From: Shewanella sp. MTB7
GTDB lineage: Bacteria > Pseudomonadota > Gammaproteobacteria > Enterobacterales > Shewanellaceae
DNA length: 64,000 nt
Assembly (NCBI RefSeq): GCF_027571385.1
Contig: NZ_CP085636.1
Span: 806,001-870,000 of the forward strand
Direction: 5' to 3'
The translations under genes and the position numbers were made by a program. The notes under the pieces were generated by a model. That model was not told where the DNA came from and did no database searches. It saw only the letters and a list, made by a program, of their open reading frames with translations. This document shows positions 18,750-26,814 of this stretch, in pieces (positions within the stretch are counted from its first letter, which is position 1; each line of letters begins with the position of its first letter).

Positions 18750-19724
18750 ATGACGAAAAATGCAGTATTTGAAACCAATAAATTCTTACTCGACAATCCT
18801 AATGATTTAATCTCGCTGGATAAATGGCAAAAAACAGTAAACCTGTTAGCTAAATTATTCGATGCCCCTGCCGGTTTTTTGGTGCAACATACCTCCACTG
18901 GATTTCAGGTCACTATCGCCAGTGAGCAAGACACTAATCCCTATCCTGCTGGCGTCGTGATTCAACCTGAGGTAAATATCTTCTGCCGTAAGATTGTTGA
19001 GACAGGTAAGGAACTCTACGTCTCAAATGCAATCATTGATCCCAGTTGGGACACCAATCCAGAGGTTCATAATGACGGTTTTTCCTCCTATCTTGGGGTT
19101 CCCGTTTTTTGGCCTGATGGTAAAGCCTTTGGTACTTTCTGTGTGATGGACTACAAAGAGACCCATTATAAGGAAACTTACCTTGAGCTGATAAGACATC
19201 TTAAAGATATTCTCGAAGCCGATCTTTCCATGTTAGGCATGTACGAGCAGGCACAAAAATTAGCCCTTACAGATGCCTTGTGTGGCATCAATAATCGCAG
19301 GGGATTTTCAATCTTGGCTGAGCAAAGGATCAGGTTTGCCAAACGAACAAATAGTCAATTGGGACTCCTGTATTTGGATATTGATAAATTTAAATCAATC
19401 AATGACCTTTATGGGCACAATAGTGGTGATAAGGTCTTAAAACACTTGGCTTTAGTGCTAAATACCTGTGTACGTCAATCGGATGTTATAGGTCGCATGG
19501 GTGGAGATGAGTTTGTTGCTCTGGTTTTGATCGATGGTGAGCAGGATATGGAGAGGATTAAACAGCGAATTACAGCAGGCTTTGCTAAGGCAGATAATAA
19601 GGAGGTGACAGAAAAGATCACCGTGTCGATTGGCGAGGTAATAATAGATAACGTGGCAGATATTTTGTCATTAATCGATAAGGCTGATAAAGATATGTTG
19701 CTGCATAAACAACGCAACCGCTAG
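18750..19724 (+). CDS. GAF-GGDEF diguanylate cyclase
   Basis: This protein of about 324 residues has an N-terminal GAF sensor domain (about 20-165, including SSYLGVPVFWPDGKAFGTFCVMD) and a C-terminal GGDEF domain with intact active-site GGDEF at 251-255. An allosteric product-inhibition site RQSD lies five residues before it. It should make cyclic di-GMP in response to a small ligand or redox signal bound by GAF. I chose the ATG at 18750 because AAGGGAG lies 6 nt upstream; in-frame starts exist at 18723 and 18747. It is soluble, with no membrane segment. Confidence 0.92.
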   Translation: MTKNAVFETNKFLLDNPNDLISLDKWQKTVNLLAKLFDAPAGFLVQHTSTGFQVTIASEQDTNPYPAGVVIQPEVNIFCRKIVETGKELYVSNAIIDPSWDTNPEVHNDGFSSYLGVPVFWPDGKAFGTFCVMDYKETHYKETYLELIRHLKDILEADLSMLGMYEQAQKLALTDALCGINNRRGFSILAEQRIRFAKRTNSQLGLLYLDIDKFKSINDLYGHNSGDKVLKHLALVLNTCVRQSDVIGRMGGDEFVALVLIDGEQDMERIKQRITAGFAKADNKEVTEKITVSIGEVIIDNVADILSLIDKADKDMLLHKQRNR

Positions 19725-19787
19725 ATCTATTTGGAGTTTAACTTTCTAGGACAAGGTTTTTCGGTTAGGTGACTATCAAATGAACTG

Positions 19788-20819
19788 TTACATATTCTGA
19801 AACATCATCTCTACTCTAAAGGTGATAATGGTGTGATCTAATCTCTCTTCGTCGATCTCTTTAGTCCAGCTATATTCAGGAGTGATTTCGAAGAACAGCC
19901 ATTCCCGAATGAAATTTTGTCGATAGGTTACGGCAATTCTGGCATTTTCAACATAATGATATGGTGTGTCTACACCATAGATACTGGCAATATAGTTAAG
20001 GGCCTGTTTGTTACTGATGTAATGATAGAGATTCACACTGCTGCCAAATTCCCAACCATTATTACGATTTTCATATTGAGCAACGGCGCTCCAGCGCAGT
20101 AAGAAATCCTCATCGAAAGAGTGTTCAATATCAAATTCGGTAGACTCCCCTGTCATCTTTTTCTCTTGGTAGAGCTTCTGGGTTAGGCGGGCGACAGTGC
20201 TTTGTGAAATAGGGTAGGTATAGCGCCACCTCGCTTCTAATTTAGGTTTGAAATTTGCTTTAATATTAAAACTGATACGGTCTTGCGCATACCAGTCATA
20301 CCTGAGTCCTATATCCCGTTCTCCGTTGTCATTTGGCCCTTTTAGGAATGCGAAGGGATCATCCTCACCTTGTGAGTTAATGATGACTTTAAGTTTTTTG
20401 TTAACACCAGGAAGATTAAATCGGGCATTAAGATTTGCTCTATATTTGAAGCCTTCTTTATCGTAATAGGAAAAGTCATTAGTCCAACGTACTAGGGTGC
20501 CAGCCCGAGCATCATCTTGAGTTCGCTCATCAACAAAAAAACTATCGAACCAGATAGCAGGCTGACAAAACTTAGTATTGAGATAATCAAAAGCGTTGTC
20601 GAAAGTGGTATTGTCAGCAGATTGAGTTAAGCAGGGATCTTCCTCCTCGCCAGCTTGCTTGTCGGGATATTCATCGAAGGCCACGGGCTCTGCTTGTCTA
20701 GTTGACGTTGGCTCAGGTTTTATCACTTCAACAGGCAGCTCAATCTCTTTGGCTTGAACTGAGACAAGTGCCATAAGGAAGAAAGAGATAGAAAAACCGA
20801 GTGAGCTTATAACCTGCAA
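19788..20819 (-). CDS. Probable outer-membrane beta-barrel protein of unknown function
   Basis: This 343-residue protein has a signal peptide (hydrophobic core LGFSISFFLMALVSVQA) followed by an acidic, proline-rich linker with two cysteines near 65-85. After that come alternating strands rich in aromatic residues (YRANLNARF, WRYTYPIS, WSAVAQYENR, WLFFEITPEYSW), as in an outer-membrane barrel. I do not recognise a named family. The start must be TTG at 20819: an in-frame stop lies two codons upstream, and the only later ATG (residue 16) would cut the signal peptide. It is convergent with the diguanylate cyclase and apparently monocistronic. Confidence 0.65.
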   Translation of the reverse strand: MQVISSLGFSISFFLMALVSVQAKEIELPVEVIKPEPTSTRQAEPVAFDEYPDKQAGEEEDPCLTQSADNTTFDNAFDYLNTKFCQPAIWFDSFFVDERTQDDARAGTLVRWTNDFSYYDKEGFKYRANLNARFNLPGVNKKLKVIINSQGEDDPFAFLKGPNDNGERDIGLRYDWYAQDRISFNIKANFKPKLEARWRYTYPISQSTVARLTQKLYQEKKMTGESTEFDIEHSFDEDFLLRWSAVAQYENRNNGWEFGSSVNLYHYISNKQALNYIASIYGVDTPYHYVENARIAVTYRQNFIREWLFFEITPEYSWTKEIDEERLDHTIITFRVEMMFQNM

Positions 20820-20968
20820 CAGCTAACATCCAATGTCATTGTAATATTGAGAACTAAGATAGTAACACTAGTAAGGTAATCTTGTTAACTATCAGAATAT
20901 TGAATCTAAATAGCATTGAAGGGATGACTTAGGTTTAGGGGAGAGGGGATCACTTTAAACCTTCAAAT

Positions 20969-21347
20969 GAAGGCTAGTTGCATTTTCTTATTTAGCTTCT
21001 GGCCGATTTGATATTTGCTGGTGTGTTTGAAGGCCGTTCCTTCACTGTTATCTTGGATTGTTTAGCAAAAAGACAAAAGCTTGTTCTCACCACGGAGCGC
21101 TGCGCTTCACTTCACGGAGTACACGGAGGTAAAGATGGAGGTAAATCTACTTTGAACAGGGTTACATTTTTTGATTTAGCTTTTGACTGAGTTGGTATTG
21201 GGGTTAATCTTTTTTGCCGTTATCCTGAACTAGTTTCAGGATCCAGCTTGTTAGCCTTCGAATGAAGATTGATTACATTTTCTGGTTTGGCTTTCGGCTG
21301 AGTTGGTATTGAGCCGGACTGTTGAAGGTTGCACCTTCATTGTTACC
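20969..21347 (+). repeat. Degenerate repeat cluster in a gene-free stretch
   Basis: The stretch 20820-21644 holds no convincing gene. It contains three diverged copies of a unit around TTACATTTT, TTTAGCTTT and GAGTTGGTATT, at about 20969-21052, 21160-21203 and 21261-21347. The first and third also share a trailing TGAAGG...CCTTCA hairpin followed by TTGTTA or CTGTTA. Short open frames here are low-complexity by-products. Copies of this type look like decayed intergenic repeats. Confidence 0.55.
21222..21242. repeat. Small palindromic (REP-like) hairpin
   Basis: Perfect 8-bp inverted repeat ATCCTGAA/TTCAGGAT with a 5-nt CTAGT loop, lacking a T tract, inside the repeat cluster. Its form is that of a short extragenic palindrome rather than a terminator. 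Confidence 0.5.
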
Positions 21348-21410
21348 TATCACCTGCGGTGGGCGAATGTGCACTATTTCTTTGAGAGGGTTCTGCGAGA
21401 CGCCGCAAGC

Positions 21411-21440
21411 ACATCTGACCTCCAAGGACGGAGGAAATGT
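21411..21440 (+). repeat. Dispersed repeat, copy 1 (second copy at 31251)
   Basis: CATCTGACCTCCAAGGACGG and the following AGGAAATGT recur almost exactly at 31251-31280, with one difference (ACGG to ATGG). Both copies hold a CCTCC/GGAGG hairpin. Both are in gene-free DNA. Confidence 0.7.
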
Positions 21441-21644
21441 CGAAAAATGTAGGGAACTGAATAGGCCCTGTGGGCTCTACCAAAACATCCATGTTTTGGA
21501 AGCTCGCAGCCGAATCTACACCTGGTTATCTATTTCTTCGATTTGATTTTTATTCTTCTTGATGTTAGCTACTTTTAGGATGTTCGATGTCAATCTAGTA
21601 AGGTAAGCTGCTTTAAAATGTTTGTAAAATAAAGGTTTGGTAGA

Positions 21645-22028
21645 ATGTCTAATAATCAAAGTTTAATTCAGAGATCAAGTAAGAAACCTGTTTATGAGTT
21701 TTTGCGTGATATTTCAGAGATGGGATTAGACCAAGCTATTCCTCTAGTTACTGATGGACAGCTACTTAAAGAGTTACCGATAATAAAATGGCTCTTTTTA
21801 GGTAACGAAGTTCATTCGTCTATTCAGTCTGTATTCTTTTTAAAAAAGTATGCGCACTTTATTGGACCAATAGTTAACTATCGAGATGAAGATATTGAAG
21901 AATTATTACTTGTTGTAGGTGATGATAAGACTCAAGAGAAGATAGTTGATCAGACTCTCATTTACTTGGACCGTTTTCATACAGAGTTCAAGGCAAAACT
22001 ACTTGGTGAATTGTTTGTGCAAAATTAG
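21645..22028 (+). CDS. Hypothetical protein, probably the truncated 5' part of a longer gene
   Basis: This 127-residue product (MSNNQSLIQRSSKKPVYEFL...) belongs to no family I can name with certainty. The stretch LLKELPIIKWLFLGNEVHSS followed by FFLKKYAHFIGP resembles small cytoplasmic proteins that share a KDIPIVGSL-LFLKK pattern and often lie in accessory regions of bacterial genomes (impression from memory, not a search). Directly after the stop, another frame continues with a plausible C-terminus of the same kind of protein (see 22022-22159). This suggests an internal deletion with frameshift. Flanks are repeat-rich and gene-poor, as in an integration hot spot. Confidence 0.5.
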   Translation: MSNNQSLIQRSSKKPVYEFLRDISEMGLDQAIPLVTDGQLLKELPIIKWLFLGNEVHSSIQSVFFLKKYAHFIGPIVNYRDEDIEELLLVVGDDKTQEKIVDQTLIYLDRFHTEFKAKLLGELFVQN

Positions 22029-22159
22029 ACTTCCAACCTCTAGCTACATCAGGTTTACTGACTTTGCCAATTGGTGCAAGTCGAATGGGGAACTTGGGTG
22101 GAGCTACTTTAAATGATAAAGGTAAAAACTTTTATGAGTTCGTAGTCGTTAATTGTTAA
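22022..22159 (+). pseudogene. C-terminal remnant of the gene at 21645
   Basis: A frame different from the upstream ORF is open from 22022 to TAA at 22157-22159. It reads ...PLATSGLLTLPIGASRMG then NLGGATLNDKGKNFYEFVVVNC. The GLL...GGATLNDKGKNFYEFV pattern looks like a natural protein C-terminus, and there is no start codon or ribosome site of its own. The simplest reading is that the middle of the gene was lost. Confidence 0.45.
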
Positions 22160-22489
22160 GGTTCTAAATTTCTACTTATTTTTGAGTCTCGCTATAAAGT
22201 ATTTAACTCTGCGTTATGAAAACTATCCACATCGAAGAGATTAATTACCTAGTGAAAATGCGGCTGTAACCGTCCGTGACATGGATGTCACAGAAGTATT
22301 TACACATTAGGTCGCTCCTTGGCATCCTGCCACTGCGATATTGGTGCATCCCTGCACGGAAACTTCTGCAACTAATTGATTAAGCGTGAGGTTATGGTTC
22401 TCATCAAGAGATCCAAACACCAAACCAGTCCAATGAACCCAACCCCAAAAAGATATGTGAAACTTGTGATTCGACAAGTTCAACCCATT
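22160..22489. other. Gene-free interval with small inverted repeats
   Basis: No gene is seen. The interval contains a perfect inverted repeat GTGACAT-GG-ATGTCAC at 22276-22291 and a second, AACTTGT/ACAAGTT with a 6-nt loop, at 22461-22480. The latter lies just beyond the 3' end of the transporter gene on the reverse strand and may help end its transcript, although no T tract follows directly. Confidence 0.5.
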
Positions 22490-23635
22490 TTAATGTATCA
22501 AATCGGAGACCAGTTTCCATTGTCTACGACCTGTCTCTAATATGATGCCAACGGCCAATCCGGCTGCTGTGTTCACCAGTAGACAGATAGCAGCTGTCGA
22601 GAGAATGACGAAGATACAGAAAGGTCTACCATCGATTAAGCGTTTCGACCAAGCCAGCTGAGTGCCTGCAATGGCTAACATACTGCCGAGTATTGCCAAT
22701 GGGATCAGCGATAACATCGTCGCGATCCCGTCTCCCCAAGTGACTGCAATGAGTAAGCAAGCACTCCCGAAGATCGTTGGGGCTATCCAAGTTCTGGCGC
22801 CGAAATGATATTGCACTGCGAGACCTCCTGCGCCGTGACACATAGCGGTTGCGCCAAAAGGAGCTAACAACAAGTTGGCTAAGCCTGAGCTGGTGGCCAG
22901 GCGTTTAGGGGTAAATTTCTCCTTGTCACAGGGAAACTTTTCAGAGGCTATCGCTGAAATCGCGATCACAGCGTTAGTTAAGGTGAGTGCCAGTTGAGGT
23001 AGCACTAACAGGCCTGCCGCAGAGGTCCACTCATCAAGACTTGGCCAACTAGGTTGCCAGCTTGAGTGGCCAGTAAGGTCAAAACTAGGTGCGACGCCGC
23101 TATTTACCTGCCAGATAATGCCAAGAATAAGCACTAAAGGCATAGCCAAATACCTCAGAGGCATAAATTTACTGGCAAAGAGGGCCACGAAAGCGGTGAT
23201 ACCGATTAGCCACGTTTCGCTCATCATCTGTCCACCCATCCAGATAAGCTGGAGTCCAATGGCGAGTTGGATACCGATACTGACCGCAGGAGAGAGTTGT
23301 TTTGCCATCCAGCTGATGGCACCACTATAGGCGAGGATAAGCAAGATAATGCCCATCATCATGCCGCTGGCCTGTAACATGCCGGGAGTTAACCCCTGTG
23401 CAATGACCAGTGCTGCTATCACTTTCATCGGTTGTACCGGGATCGGACGTCGATAATAGAAAGCGGTAAATAGCGCAAATAGGCCGAAACCTAAAAATAT
23501 CCCTTGGGGGGAAAAGTGATTGAGGGCAATAAGGCCCAATACTAAAGGTAAAAACGTACCAAGATCGGCGAAGGCTCCACTGAGTTCACCTGAGAGTTGA
23601 TCACATCTGTTAAGAAATGTGCTTTTGCATGTCAT
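22490..23635 (-). CDS. MOT1-like molybdate/sulfate transporter family protein
   Basis: This 381-residue membrane protein has about ten hydrophobic segments. GELSGAFADLGTFLPLVLGL near the start, PVQPMKVIAALVIAQGLTP and PQLALTLTNAVIA are the signature regions of the MOT1-type (SulP-related) molybdate or sulfate permeases. The family's PVQPMK motif is intact. No molybdopterin or sulfate-assimilation genes are adjacent, so which oxyanion is carried cannot be said. The gene stands alone between gene-poor intervals. Confidence 0.85.
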   Translation of the reverse strand: MTCKSTFLNRCDQLSGELSGAFADLGTFLPLVLGLIALNHFSPQGIFLGFGLFALFTAFYYRRPIPVQPMKVIAALVIAQGLTPGMLQASGMMMGIILLILAYSGAISWMAKQLSPAVSIGIQLAIGLQLIWMGGQMMSETWLIGITAFVALFASKFMPLRYLAMPLVLILGIIWQVNSGVAPSFDLTGHSSWQPSWPSLDEWTSAAGLLVLPQLALTLTNAVIAISAIASEKFPCDKEKFTPKRLATSSGLANLLLAPFGATAMCHGAGGLAVQYHFGARTWIAPTIFGSACLLIAVTWGDGIATMLSLIPLAILGSMLAIAGTQLAWSKRLIDGRPFCIFVILSTAAICLLVNTAAGLAVGIILETGRRQWKLVSDLIH

Positions 23636-23868
23636 ATAGCTTGCCGTGAGAAAAGATCCTTGAAGCTAATACAAGTTTAGTGCCAATTTGTAGGAGGTTT
23701 TTTACTGGCTTAGTGGAGTAATTTACCGTTATTTTAACAGGTGATCAGACAAGTTGGCTAGATTGCAGAATTGTGCATGACAAAATGTAACTTATTAGCG
23801 AAAGCAATATTAGCCGTTTGAGTTGAAAGGGATACGCTTAAGAACGTACCCCTTATATCAAATATTAA

Positions 23869-24588
23869 TTAAGGCTGTTGACGAGTAGCAGCCAGTACGA
23901 TTTCACGTACGCACACACTTTGTGGTTGCTCAAAAGCAAATAGTGCGGCTTCAGCTATTGTCTCTGGTGAGATGACACCTCCCATCTCCTCTTTCCAGTC
24001 GGCATAGCCCGCTTTTATTTCATCGCTGGTTGTGTGGCTGAGCAGTTCAGTTTCAACGGCGCCAGGAGCGATAGTGATTAAACGTACATCATCCATAGCA
24101 ACTTCTTCACGGATGTTCTCCGTCAATGCGTGCACGGCAAATTTAGTGGCACAGTAAGCAGCGTGGTTGGGGAAGGTCTTACGACCTGCTATTGAGCTGA
24201 CATTGATGATGGTGCCTGTTTTACGCGCTTTCATGTCGGCAAGTACTGCATGGATACCGTTAAGAACCCCCATTACATTGATATTAAGCATGCTAGCCCA
24301 TTCAGCTGGATCTTGTACATCAGCTTGGCCAAGTAGCATAACACCAGCGTTATTGATCAGTCCGCCTACAGGTCCAAATTTTTCAACGGCGGTAGCTATT
24401 GCATCTTTAATCGCTTCGCCATTTGTCACATCAACACTCATGCATAGGCAATTTTCTAATGCTAATGATTGCATTGGCTCTACACGACGAGCCAGTAACA
24501 GTAATGGATGACCCTTAGCGCTAAATGCTTTTGCCATTGCCGCACCAATTCCTGAAGATGCACCTGTAATTACGATAAGTTGTTTCAT
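23869..24588 (-). CDS. Short-chain dehydrogenase/reductase
   Basis: This 239-residue classical SDR has the cofactor motif TGASSGIGAAMA, the NNAG motif in LINNAGVMLLGQ, the catalytic serine in INVSSIAGRK and YCATKFAVHAL for Tyr and Lys. The substrate-binding region begins TIAPGAVETELLSHT. NADP(H) preference is plausible from the LLARR region. It is transcribed divergently from a LysR-type regulator 219 bp away, the usual layout when the regulator controls the enzyme gene. The substrate is unknown. Confidence 0.9.
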   Translation of the reverse strand: MKQLIVITGASSGIGAAMAKAFSAKGHPLLLLARRVEPMQSLALENCLCMSVDVTNGEAIKDAIATAVEKFGPVGGLINNAGVMLLGQADVQDPAEWASMLNINVMGVLNGIHAVLADMKARKTGTIINVSSIAGRKTFPNHAAYCATKFAVHALTENIREEVAMDDVRLITIAPGAVETELLSHTTSDEIKAGYADWKEEMGGVISPETIAEAALFAFEQPQSVCVREIVLAATRQQP

Positions 24589-24807
24589 GGTTTTTCCTCT
24601 GTCATTAAGCTAACACTTAGCTGAATGAGATAATTAAATGAATCGATTCGTTTCAGTTGTGACCATTATAGTGATGGGTTTATTGTTGATATATAATTAA
24701 TAGAGAACATAATTGTTTACATATGGCGTACAATATTAGGTGAAAACTCAAGTTTGCACCTAAACCTAGTTCTAAATCGAAACAAGCTATTGAAAGCGGA
24801 TAAAGTA

Positions 24808-25713
24808 ATGAATAAAGATCTGAATTTGGCTGATGTTCGAGCCTTCACTGTGATTGCTGAACAGGGCAGTTTTACGCTAGCGGCTGAAGTGCTTGGTTGT
24901 TCCCGTTCACACCTGTCAAAACAGTTGCTACAACTCGAAGGTCTGCTTAGTGTAACGCTGATAACCCGTACAACTCGTGCGCAAAGGTTAACCGAACAAG
25001 GAACTGAATTTTTTAATGCTTGTCAAAGAGCACTTGAAAACATAGATCAGGCGGTTGCTATGACAGTAGATAGCGCTCAACGCTTACAGGGCAACATCAA
25101 TATTAATTGTGTTGGCGGAATTATAGGTGAAGAGATCGTTACCGCGTTAGTAAATGATTTTATCTCTGAATACCCTGATATTAGTGTGAATTTGGATTTT
25201 AGTAGCTCCAGAGTCGATCTTGTGGTCGATGAGTTTGATCTGGTATTTCGTATGGGGGAGTTAGAAGATTCGAGCATTGTTGCTCGTAAGTTAATGAGTA
25301 TTGAGAATATGACCATGGCCTCACCAACCTATCTTGAACGTCGCGGTTATCCTGTTCATCCTAAAGAACTTAAAGAGCATTTGTGTATAACAGGTTCTAT
25401 TGACCGTTGGTTATTTGAGAATAAAGAGGATGCTAAGAGTAAAGTAGAAGTCGATATTAAGGGCAGTTTTAAGTGTAAAAACGGTCGAGTGATGAAGAGT
25501 GCCGCCATAGCAGGTAATGGGATCGTTAGATTGCCTAAATTATATTGTCCTAATGAGCTAGCTAATGGTGAGTTAATTTCTGTCTTTGAACAGTGGCGAG
25601 TGGCCGATACGCCTTTTTATCTGCTTTACTGTAAAGATCGGTTTCAGCCTGCGAGATTAAGAGCATTTGTGTCATTTACCACTCTGAATTTTATGAAGTA
25701 TGTCAGTAGTTAA
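24808..25713 (+). CDS. LysR-type transcriptional regulator
   Basis: This protein of about 301 residues has an N-terminal winged helix with LADVRAFTVIAEQGSFTLAA and SRSHLSKQLLQLEGLL, followed by a periplasmic-binding-protein-like effector domain (INCVGGIIGEEIVTALVNDF). I placed the start at ATG 24808 (MNKDLNLADVRAF), the normal N-terminus for the family; an upstream TTG at 24754 would add 18 unlikely residues. It diverges from the SDR gene and probably regulates it, with operator sites in the AT-rich gap 24589-24807 (inference). Confidence 0.9.
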   Translation: MNKDLNLADVRAFTVIAEQGSFTLAAEVLGCSRSHLSKQLLQLEGLLSVTLITRTTRAQRLTEQGTEFFNACQRALENIDQAVAMTVDSAQRLQGNININCVGGIIGEEIVTALVNDFISEYPDISVNLDFSSSRVDLVVDEFDLVFRMGELEDSSIVARKLMSIENMTMASPTYLERRGYPVHPKELKEHLCITGSIDRWLFENKEDAKSKVEVDIKGSFKCKNGRVMKSAAIAGNGIVRLPKLYCPNELANGELISVFEQWRVADTPFYLLYCKDRFQPARLRAFVSFTTLNFMKYVSS

Positions 25714-25754
25714 GTATTAAGTATTAATTTACAATATCAAGTTTAGGATTAAGT

Positions 25755-25946
25755 TTAAGTGAGAAAATCTTCTACTCCTGTTATTCCAAAATATTGAACT
25801 GAGCGTTTTATTGCTATTTTCTTTGCGATTAACCCTCCATTTTTGAAAATCTTAACCACCTTCTTTCCCCCTCTGTCATTAGTGGAGTATTCATGATCAT
25901 CGTTAAGTCTAAGGTTGTCGAATTGGGTTTTCATTATTAGGTGCAT
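25755..25946 (-). CDS. Small hypothetical basic protein
   Basis: A 63-residue frame (MHLIMKTQFDNLRLNDDHEY...) is rich in lysine, with an RGGKKVVKIFKNGGLIAKK core. It is preceded by TGGAGAATCT directly before its ATG, a good ribosome site. It lies alone in the roughly 530-bp gap between the LysR gene and the AhpD-like gene. I do not recognise it. The composition is protein-like rather than a shadow frame, since no gene lies opposite. Confidence 0.42.
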   Translation of the reverse strand: MHLIMKTQFDNLRLNDDHEYSTNDRGGKKVVKIFKNGGLIAKKIAIKRSVQYFGITGVEDFLT

Positions 25947-26243
25947 AGATTCTCCATCTATCTAACTATTACATATACTTATTTAACTTTAGCAGCTGCA
26001 ATATGGATGGCTAGTTAGTTTTTCTAGTATTTATACATTTGAATGAATAATAGAGTATGTCCACTCTATAGCTCGAAAACTGGTGAGCTAAACTTGGTTT
26101 AACTTAGGGAATTATTCTTAATAACCTACTATTATTTGGTGTAGGAATATATTTTTTGTGTCATTTTAGCGATGAGCTTTATTGTGGGGAAGTTTGAGAA
26201 CTTCTGTAGACAAGTGACTAGTTAATCTTTTATGGTATTGAAT

Positions 26244-26810
26244 ATGAGTGAGTTACCTATTTTATCCGAAGAGGAATTTAAAGAAAAATTCCCTGAAATT
26301 CATCAACAAGTCTGTGACGAATTAGGTATGGGATTTGTACCTGCTATTTTTCGCTGTGTGGTTGTTTTAAATCCTGACTTAGCTTTGTCTTCTTGGAATA
26401 TGGTACGGAAAAATTTGTGCTCAGGTGAGCTTCCAAGAATAACTAAGGAACTAATGTTCTCCTATATTGCTAATAAAAAAGGGTGCAATTACTGTATGAT
26501 TGCACACCATGCATTAGCCTTGCACCATGGGTTTACTGGGGATGATATGAGCATAATCCTTAATGATATGGAACAGATTAAAAACCCTGCATTAAGGTTG
26601 GTGATCAAGTTAGCCGATGCCTCTGTTGATAATAATTTCGATTTAGTGGCGCGAATAGATGAAGAATTGTCCAGTTTAGGTTTTGCTAGAGATGAGATAA
26701 CTGAGCTTGTTGGCATGATCTCCTGTTCACTGTATATGGTTAATCTCGCGGACAGTATCGGGATTGATATTGATCAACGTTTTATTAATACCATAGCGGA
26801 AGCAGGTTAA
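26244..26810 (+). CDS. AhpD-like (carboxymuconolactone decarboxylase family) peroxidase-related protein
   Basis: This protein of about 188 residues has the alkylhydroperoxidase D core: a CxxC redox pair in KKGCNYCMIAHHALALHHG with a following histidine (C81, C84, H88 from this start). AhpD-type proteins reduce peroxides or serve as disulfide reductants, and other family members are decarboxylases. The start is either ATG 26232 or ATG 26244; neither has a good ribosome site, and family members tend to start near the second. The GGDEF/EAL gene begins 4 nt after its stop, so they form an operon. Confidence 0.8.
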   Translation: MSELPILSEEEFKEKFPEIHQQVCDELGMGFVPAIFRCVVVLNPDLALSSWNMVRKNLCSGELPRITKELMFSYIANKKGCNYCMIAHHALALHHGFTGDDMSIILNDMEQIKNPALRLVIKLADASVDNNFDLVARIDEELSSLGFARDEITELVGMISCSLYMVNLADSIGIDIDQRFINTIAEAG

Positions 26811-26814
26811 TTTG

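Noticed and set aside
21008..21546. Short open frames of 60 to 74 codons in the gap before 21645
   Set aside because: They lie within degenerate repeats, have no ribosome sites and no protein-like composition.
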